Of a stretch of DNA of 64,000 nucleotides, positions 57,770-64,000 are shown in pieces. Made by a program: the position numbers and the translations under genes. How positions within the stretch are numbered: position 1 is the first letter of the stretch; each line of letters begins with the position of its first letter. The DNA is from Dendrobium chrysotoxum (Eukaryota; Streptophyta; Magnoliopsida; Asparagales; Orchidaceae): NCBI GenBank assembly GCA_019925795.1, contig CM034298.1, positions 27,023,556-27,087,555 of the forward strand, given 5' to 3'. Below the pieces are notes generated by a model that saw only the letters and a program-made list of their open reading frames with translations, did no database searches and was not told the origin of the DNA.

Positions 57770-59260
57770 TTTTTTTTTTGAATTATAGCACTACACTTTT
57801 TTTAGTTAATGCCACATTTTTTAATTCCCCTAGCTTCCTTTTCTTGTTCAAAATATCCTTCATGAATTTTGCATACATGGGTATCTATTCTAAAGCTTCA
57901 AAGAAAGGTATATTAATAATTAATTTTTCAAACACTTCTAAAAATTTTGAGAACTACTTATCTAGATTTTATTTGATCAATCTTTGAGGGAAAGGCAGTG
58001 GTGGTCTCTCTTTAACCCTCCTACTTACTTGTTCAGGTTCTTTTATAAGTTTAGGTTGTTCTATTGAAGATTTATTTATTACTTGCTCAACTTCACTATC
58101 ATCCTTTTTATATAAATCTCTATCTTTGTAAGGATCTCCTAAATCTTTCCCCATTTAAAATTAGATATTATGGCATTTGTTCTTCCATTTTCTTATAATT
58201 AATCAACCTAGAAAGTTATCCTATTTAATCCTCAATTTTTTTAAGAGCATAAGATTGATTTTGTACTTGGATTCCTAATTATAAAATAATATTTTTCAAG
58301 GGTATTTTCTCATTCTAATCATAATAAAGTTGTTCAAAATCTGAGAGATAGCACTGCAGTGCTACATGTCTAAATACTATGGCACTACGATTTTTAGAAT
58401 TAATGTTGAAATTATCACATCTATCTACTGCATTTTTAATCAAGTTATCTAAGTTTTTAGAAATTGCTGTAACTTGTGTAGCCAAGATTGGTAAAGTATC
58501 AAATTTATAAACTTCGGTTACTTTTTTAGGATTTACCCTCTTAGCAGGCCACTGAAAATTATTAGTAGCTATTTTGTCTATTAATTCATGGGCTTTCTCA
58601 AATGGCTTAGACATTAATGATCCTCCAGCTATAGTATCAATTATACCTCTAAGATATCCTACTAATCCATTATAAAATGTTTGAATAATGAACCAATCTG
58701 GTAATGCATGATGTGGGTATTTTCTAAGTATTTTCTTTAATCTTTCCCAACCCTCATAAATGGATTCTCCTTCAAACTGAGTAAAAAAAATTTATGTCAT
58801 TTCTAAGTTTGGCAGTTTTTGAAAGTAAAAAATACTTAGAATAAACTTATGAGCTAACTCATTCCAAGTAGTTATAGATCCTGGGCTAAAAATTTCAACC
58901 ATATTTTAGCTTTATCTCTTTGAGAATAGAAAATAATCTAAGTCTAATAGCATCATCACTAACACTATTATACTTAAATGTTACACTAATTTCTAAGAAG
59001 TTGGCTAAATATAAATTGGGATCTTCTACAGGAGTTTCCCCAAATTGAGAGTTTTAAACCATTTGAATAATAATTAATTTTAATTCTTGCTTGGATTGTA
59101 GATATATTTATGCTTTGATGAATTTCATCTACTAAAGGGTTTGCATAATCCCTAAGAGGTCTAGAATGATTTTGTTCTAACTCAGGTTCAATCATTTTTA
59201 AAATCTTTTTAGTTTTTTTAACTTTTATAAAGGGTTCACTCAATTTCAGGATCAAATGAC
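57770..59260 (-). pseudogene. gag: Element G gag, decayed
   Basis: Minus-strand Athila-type Gag. N-terminal RPLRDYANPLVDEIHQSI (about 59100-59160), then EDPNLYLANFLEI (about 59000), FEKAHELIDKIATNNFQWP (58540-58610), a proline-rich PPLPFPQRL segment (57970-58010) and the start of the nucleocapsid/linker. Broken by several stops. The cap of the reading frame overlaps an (AT)n tract, so the start is uncertain. Confidence 0.8.
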
Positions 59261-59290
59261 AAAAGTTCATTTCTATGGCTATAAAGCATG

Positions 59291-59296
<6 letters not shown>

Positions 59297-59325
<29 letters not shown>
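59297..59325. repeat. (AT)n microsatellite
   Basis: About fourteen AT units in the leader of element G, between its primer site and gag. Confidence 0.9.
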
Positions 59326-59331
<6 letters not shown>

Positions 59332-59421
59332 GTGATCAAACTAATTAAAAAAATATGTGTAGGTATAATTATATAATTAATTCAACAATATAGTTAAAAT
59401 TTTATTAAAAAATAAAATACT

Positions 59422-59443
59422 TCCCTCACAATGATGCCAAAAA
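59422..59443 (-). promoter_or_regulatory. Element G primer binding site (tRNA-Asp-like), degenerate
   Basis: Minus strand reads TTTTTGGCATCATTGTGAGG, two bases after the LTR end. It matches the Athila-type TGGCGCCGTTGCCGGGG with CG changed to CA or TG, as expected after deamination. Confidence 0.7.
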
Positions 59444-59445
59444 CT

Positions 59446-60932
59446 TGATGAGGGGTTACTACGGCATGTAATTTTGAATTATAAAAATATTTAAGGCTCT
59501 ATCTCCCCAAAACAGCACTTAGATTTTCTTTGATATATAAAAATAATAAACACCACTTAATATATGCAAGTATGCGTGTTGAATCGAGCAATAAAGTGAT
59601 AGAAAAGAGTGTCGAACCCACGAGACAGTATATTTTTCAATAATCAACTATTATTGTTTACTCTAATTATAAAATTATCCTACTAAAATTAAATTATTAG
59701 TTATGGAGGTTCAATCACTGAATAAAAATAGTAAAAAAATGTATACAATTTTTAAATAAAATGCTTTGAACTAATGAATATAAATTGTATATTTTTTCTA
59801 ATAAAATTCTTATTTTTAATGTAACTTAGAGTATATGCATTCCTAGATTTATGTCAAGCTTATAGGGGTGAAAAGGATATCTACTGACCTCCTACAATTA
59901 TATCATCTCCTTAAGAACCTAGCATATTTTACATCTTATGTCTAGGTATGCAAACATATTATTTCAATATTTCTTATTATTTTTGTATTCCTCCATCGAG
60001 TCTATACATCACACTAGGTTTTAACTACTTATAAGGACACTATGGGTATTAAATAAAGAGCGAGGCAGTATTGAAAATATCATTTAACTTTAGAGTATAA
60101 AAAATTTTAGTGGTACTTAATATGTTCTCTACATCATTAACTCAAAACTAAAGAATTAGCCATACATTGAAGAAAAGATAAGAAAACTCATTTTCATTTA
60201 AATCATAGAAGAATGAAAATAAGATAATAGTATCACCAGGAAGGATCAATGTATCTCCTTTACACTCCTTCTTCCTTAACATATGGAGTTGCTTAAATAA
60301 ACACTAACTAAACACTCTAGTGATTGTATCTAGTACTTCACTACTCCTCTTAGATTTGACTCTAAGAGAGATCTAAAGAAGTGCTCTAAAAAATACTAAA
60401 TTTATACAAGTGATTGAACTCCCATACAAACATAACATAATGAATACTTATAAGAAAACCTAAAGTAGGCAACTAGCACTACGGCACTTGAAAGAACGGC
60501 GTCGTTGTGCCAAAAAAATGAACTAACATCGTTGCACTACTATCTTAGCTCCATCACAATGCTTGCTAATGTGGATTTGTCACTTAGTAAATAATCGCAT
60601 TATTTTTCTATCAGATCATGTCTTTTAGAAGTTACAACTACTATGTCGCAGTGCTATTAACTTTTGAACACTATGGCACCGGAACAACAATTTTGGCGCC
60701 GAGGTATGATGGATTGTAACACTGCGGTGCTTGAAGATAGTGAATATGGAGATGCAAAGCTCACCATTTTGACATCGCGGTGCTATCCAACAAAGAAGTT
60801 AGCGCTGCCATGTTAATGTTGTAGCACTTCGTTGATGCCTTTGATGGCGTTGCAGCGTTGATCTGTCCGACGCCGTAGTGCTAGATGAAACATAAAATTT
60901 TATGCCTTTTTTATATTTTTCTTGCATAACAC
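59446..60932 (-). repeat. Element G 5' LTR, truncated by element I
   Basis: TGATGAGGGGTTACTACGG onward, matching the 3' LTR across about 1.48 kb. It stops at CATAACAC where element I begins; the 3' LTR continues about 60 bp further, so the last part lies beyond I. Confidence 0.82.
60928..60932. repeat. Presumed target-site duplication of element I, left copy (AACAC)
   Basis: AACAC directly before the TG of the I LTR. In the other G LTR the same site reads AACAC followed by the rest of the LTR. The right copy should lie outside the window. Confidence 0.6.
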
Positions 60933-62704
60933 TGTTGCAAATTTTGATCCAAGTACTGTATTTTTTATGATAACAAACATTCTTATTTCTTTACTACTAC
61001 TACTATTGCTTATCTATTTTGTTTACCCTGCTCACTAACCTTTCAGGTCCACAGGTTCCCCTGGAATGTCAATCAGCTTAAGATCAAGTAGACTAGGATT
61101 AAGTTAGTTTGTAATTTCCATTCCAATATATCTTTTACCTTTTCTTTAGTCAAATATACTTTGATGGATCCTGAAGCTAAGTAACCTTGCATACACACAC
61201 TCAGGGGAGAAATTTGGTGAGTTTAACAGTTCTTCTATTTTTGATCATATCATACAGGATGATCCAAAATCATCCTAAATGATCAGTTCAAAATAGAAAC
61301 CCTAATTAGGGCATCTCTGATAATTAAGTTTTATATCATATAGGATGATCAGTACAAATCAAGAAAATAGACGCCATTCACATTTTAGGCAATATTTTAT
61401 TTTTAAAATTTTTTTAATCGTACAGGATTATTAGTATCATCCTGGATGATTTATGACAATCATGCCTAAAATAATCCCTTAATTAAGAGACTAATTATGG
61501 TTAGATTGATCAATCACATTATACATAATAATCCATTTGGATCATCCCGGATGATCCTTTAAATTTTGTTAGCCGATCTCCTATCTTCCAAGATAAAAAC
61601 CATAATTTTCTTCTGATCGTCCAGGGTATCATCCTGGATATCCTAAGACATTTGTGGGTCAATTTGTCAATTTTTAGCCATTTTGAACTAATCGTACATG
61701 ATGATTGAAAGATCATCCAGGATGATCAGTACATTTTTCTTCTAATCATCCTCGACGTCCCCAATGATCTCCCGGATGATAAATCATGCTTTAAACTAAT
61801 CATATAAGATAATATACTAATCATCCTAGAAGAGCAGTACAAATTTATTACTCTGATCATACAGGCAACTCAAATCATTCTGCCTTGATGGGCTAATTTA
61901 CACTGATCGTATAGGATGATTGACAGATTATCATGGACGATCTTTGATGGTAAGTTAAAAATTAGGGCACTTTTTGAGACCTCCTATTTAAGTTATCTTA
62001 ATTACTGATGATTAAAAATCTTTTGTTATTGTTCTAACCTGAGAGAGATTAGAGAAGGAGAAAGAGAGTTTGAGAGAGAGAGAGAGAGAGGATCTTGTAA
62101 GGGGGAGTTTGTTAGGGGATTCATAAAAGTTGCTCTAAGAAAGGATTCGATCATCTTCTTCCTTCTTCATCCTTGTTTCCTTAGTGGCTCTGGGGAGATG
62201 ATCATCAGTATCAGATCCAGGTTCTCTGCCTACTCCAGGTGAGAGTAAAAGGATCGTCAGGTTCTCTACCTACTCTAGGAGGGAGTAAAAGGATTTCATG
62301 GTTCTCTGCCAACTCCAGGAGGGAGTAAAAGGATTATGGGTTCTCTGCCTTCACCAGGAGGGAGAAAAAAGATTCAAGGTTCTCTGCCTCATCGGGTCGG
62401 TAGAAAGATTTTGTAAGGGATTCTCCACCTTACTGTGGGAGCAAAAGAAAAGGCACTAACAGATTAGTGTAATACCTGGAATGGGATGTTCTGGGGAGTG
62501 GATGTAGGCCAAATTTGACTGAATCACTATAAATTTTATGTGCTCTTTCTTATTACTTTTTTTCCATTTTATTTCCACACTTCTCTATAATTTGTTCTAT
62601 GGTTGAAATCCTTGATTTTAATATCTTGCTTTCATTTAAGATTGTTTAGTTTTAAAATATTTAAAAAGACAAAAAGATTTTTCATTTTTGCTCAAGAACT
62701 TTTA
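60933..62704 (+). repeat. Element I 5' LTR
   Basis: TGTTGCAAATT to GAACTTTTA. Palindrome field about 61245-61960 (forms such as tatcatacaggatgat), GA tract about 62070-62090, five minisatellite units about 62218-62395 with GGTTCTCTGCC, and a diverged 'ggggagtggatgtagg' block near 62494. It lacks about 72 bp of U5 (C run and 'cttggttagcc') found in all other plus-strand copies. Confidence 0.88.
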
Positions 62705-62706
62705 AG

Positions 62707-62718
62707 TGGTATTAGAGC
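62707..62718 (+). promoter_or_regulatory. Element I primer binding site
   Basis: TGGTATTAGAGC, one change from the Met-tRNA complement. Confidence 0.82.
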
Positions 62719-62763
62719 AGGATTCATAAAATCAAGTTTTAGAAAACTTTTAAATTTCAATCA

Positions 62764-64000
62764 ATGGCTAACTTTGATAATCGTAACACCACAGAAGGAT
62801 ATTCAATTACTCGACCACCTCTATTTGATAGCATTCCTTTTGATTTTTGGAAAACTCGCATGTCTGCCTTTTTACAATCAATTGATTATTACATATGGAT
62901 GCTTATTAGGGAAGGTTATTTTACACCTTATAAATTTGTAAACGGTGTTAAAACTGAAATTTCTTTTGCTAAATGGACAACTGATGATAGAGATCTAGCA
63001 CAACTGAATGCTAAATATTTGAACTACTTTTTCTGTGCCTTAAAATCTGATGATTACATGCGTGTATCCACTTATACTACTGCCAAAGAAATTTTTGATA
63101 GATTATGCATTACTTATGAAGGAACAAGTGAAGTGAAATAATCTAGATTAAATTTTCTACTGCATGAATATGAACTCTTTCACATGAAACCTAGTGAATC
63201 AATATCTTAAATGTATACTAGGTTTACACAAATCATCACATCCCTACATGCTTTAGGTAATGTATACTAGGTTTACACAAATCATCACATCCCTACATGC
63301 TTTAGGTAAGAATTGTTGAATTTTAAAAAAATAAATAAGATTTTACGTTGTCTACCTTCTTCCTACAATACAAAAATTATTGATATAACAGAATCCAAGG
63401 ATTTTAATGTTTATTTTATTGATAATTTACTTGAATCACTCATTGCCTACAAGCAAGGAGTGTACCAAAGATAACTTAATGTAGGAGAAATAAAGAAGGA
63501 GAAAAGTATAACCTTTAAGGCTAGTAGTTCGGACAGTTCCTCTGATAGATGAGATGAAGAAATTGCACTAATGACTCGACAGTTTAGAAGCTTTCTAAGA
63601 AATAAGCAAAAGCGTCATCTGCAGAGGAATAAATGTAAGAATTATAAAAATTCTAAAGTTTCTGATGATATTGTTTGTTATGAATGCAGGAAACTAGGGC
63701 ATGTCAAAACTGATTGCCCAACTCTTAAAGGTCACCAAAGCAAGGAGAATGCTAAAGATAGAGCCAAATTCCATAAGGACCAGCAAAAATCTCAAAAAGC
63801 ATTTTTTGTAGACTCTGCTTTAGATTCATCTGGAACATAAGCAGAAGAGGAAGTGAAAATTTTGTGCTTAATGGCAAACAGCTATCTTGATCAGTCTGAT
63901 CAAGGTGAGGTATGTCAACTTTTATATAATTAATTACTTGCTATTTTAGAAGAAAATCATGATTCTTATAGGAAATTAAAAAAGAAGCACGCTAGCTTGA
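62764..64000 (+). pseudogene. gag: Element I gag, partial at window end, disrupted
   Basis: ATG 62764 gives MANFDNRNTTEGYSITRPPLF. The capsid domain runs to a TAA at 63139-63141 (CAG in D), a second TAA at 63208-63210 and a 49-bp tandem duplication (63212-63309). A readable stretch at 63571-63840 carries an intact CCHC knuckle (C-Y-E-C..GH..C) and ends in a TAA. It continues past the window with the start of the coiled-coil-like region. Confidence 0.88.
63212..63309 (+). repeat. 49-bp tandem duplication in element I gag
   Basis: Two exact copies, 63212-63260 and 63261-63309, each starting TGTATACTAGGTTTACAC. Forty-nine is not a multiple of three, so it shifts the frame. Confidence 0.93.

Larger units (their letters stand above)
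49732..60932 (-). mobile_element. Element G: Ty3/gypsy, Athila/Tat-like, interrupted by solo LTR H
   Basis: Minus-strand element with LTRs 49732-53158 (split by H) and 59446-60932 (continuing beyond the window past insertion I). Between them are a 3' noncoding part, pol (IN, RNase H, RT, PR reading right to left) and gag. The primer site resembles the tRNA-Asp complement used by Athila elements. LTR length without H is about 1.54 kb. All ORFs are decayed. It sits in gag of element E. Confidence 0.88.
60933..64000 (+). mobile_element. Element I: Sirevirus-type copia element, 5' part
   Basis: 5' LTR 60933-62704, primer site and gag, running out of the window. More diverged from B-D than they are from each other. 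It lies in the G 5' LTR. Confidence 0.9.

Noticed and set aside
60920..60940. Boundary of element G at CATAACA as the start of its LTR
   Set aside because: The other LTR of G continues about 60 bp past the matching point to a polypurine tract, so the break here is the insertion of I, not the LTR end.

Overview
The window looks like heterochromatic, repeat-packed nuclear DNA from a flowering plant. I see no host gene, rRNA, tRNA or CRISPR array. Nearly every base can be assigned to LTR retrotransposons nested inside one another. Most are Ty1/copia elements with Sirevirus-type organisation: LTRs of about 1.7 kb, a primer site complementary to initiator-Met tRNA, a long gag with two zinc knuckles, pol in the order PR-IN-RT-RH, an extra 'envelope-like' ORF about 2 kb after pol, and duplicated polypurine tracts. 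One element (G) is Ty3/gypsy of the Athila/Tat type with a tRNA-Asp-like primer site. The species cannot be named from the sequence.

Nesting, oldest outward: element E (copia, minus strand, 45000-49731 and beyond) was hit in its RT region by element A (copia, minus, 1-44999), near its gag/pol junction by solo LTR F (47266-48970), and in its gag by element G (gypsy, minus, 49732-60932 and beyond). A was in turn hit by three complete plus-strand copia elements: B (7837-19448, target duplication AAAAG, in A gag), C (19927-31511, GAAAG, in A 5' LTR) and D (33015-44744, in A 5' LTR, flanked by an exceptional 57-bp direct repeat). G was hit by solo LTR H (51002-52880, ATGCT) and by element I (60933 to the window end, in the G 5' LTR). 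By eye D is youngest (LTRs about 98% alike), then B, then C; A, E, F and G are heavily decayed.

All coding regions are interrupted. Most in-frame stops look like C-to-T changes (CAG to TAG, CAA to TAA, CGA to TGA, TGG to TAG), as expected for old, cytosine-methylated copies. The longest open stretch is 534 codons of D pol (37948-39552), spanning the IN C-terminus, RT and most of RNase H.

The most interesting structure is a family of 17-bp palindromes (consensus GATCGTCCNGGACGATC) packed by the dozen into U3 of each LTR and arranged largely as pairs whose centres are 21 bp apart, two DNA turns. A second array of the same paired palindromes, followed by its own TATA box, lies just upstream of the env-like ORF in B, C and D. 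The elements therefore appear to carry a duplicated regulatory module, one copy for the genomic RNA and one for the env-like gene. This suggests an internal promoter and perhaps a DNA-binding or anti-silencing circuit.
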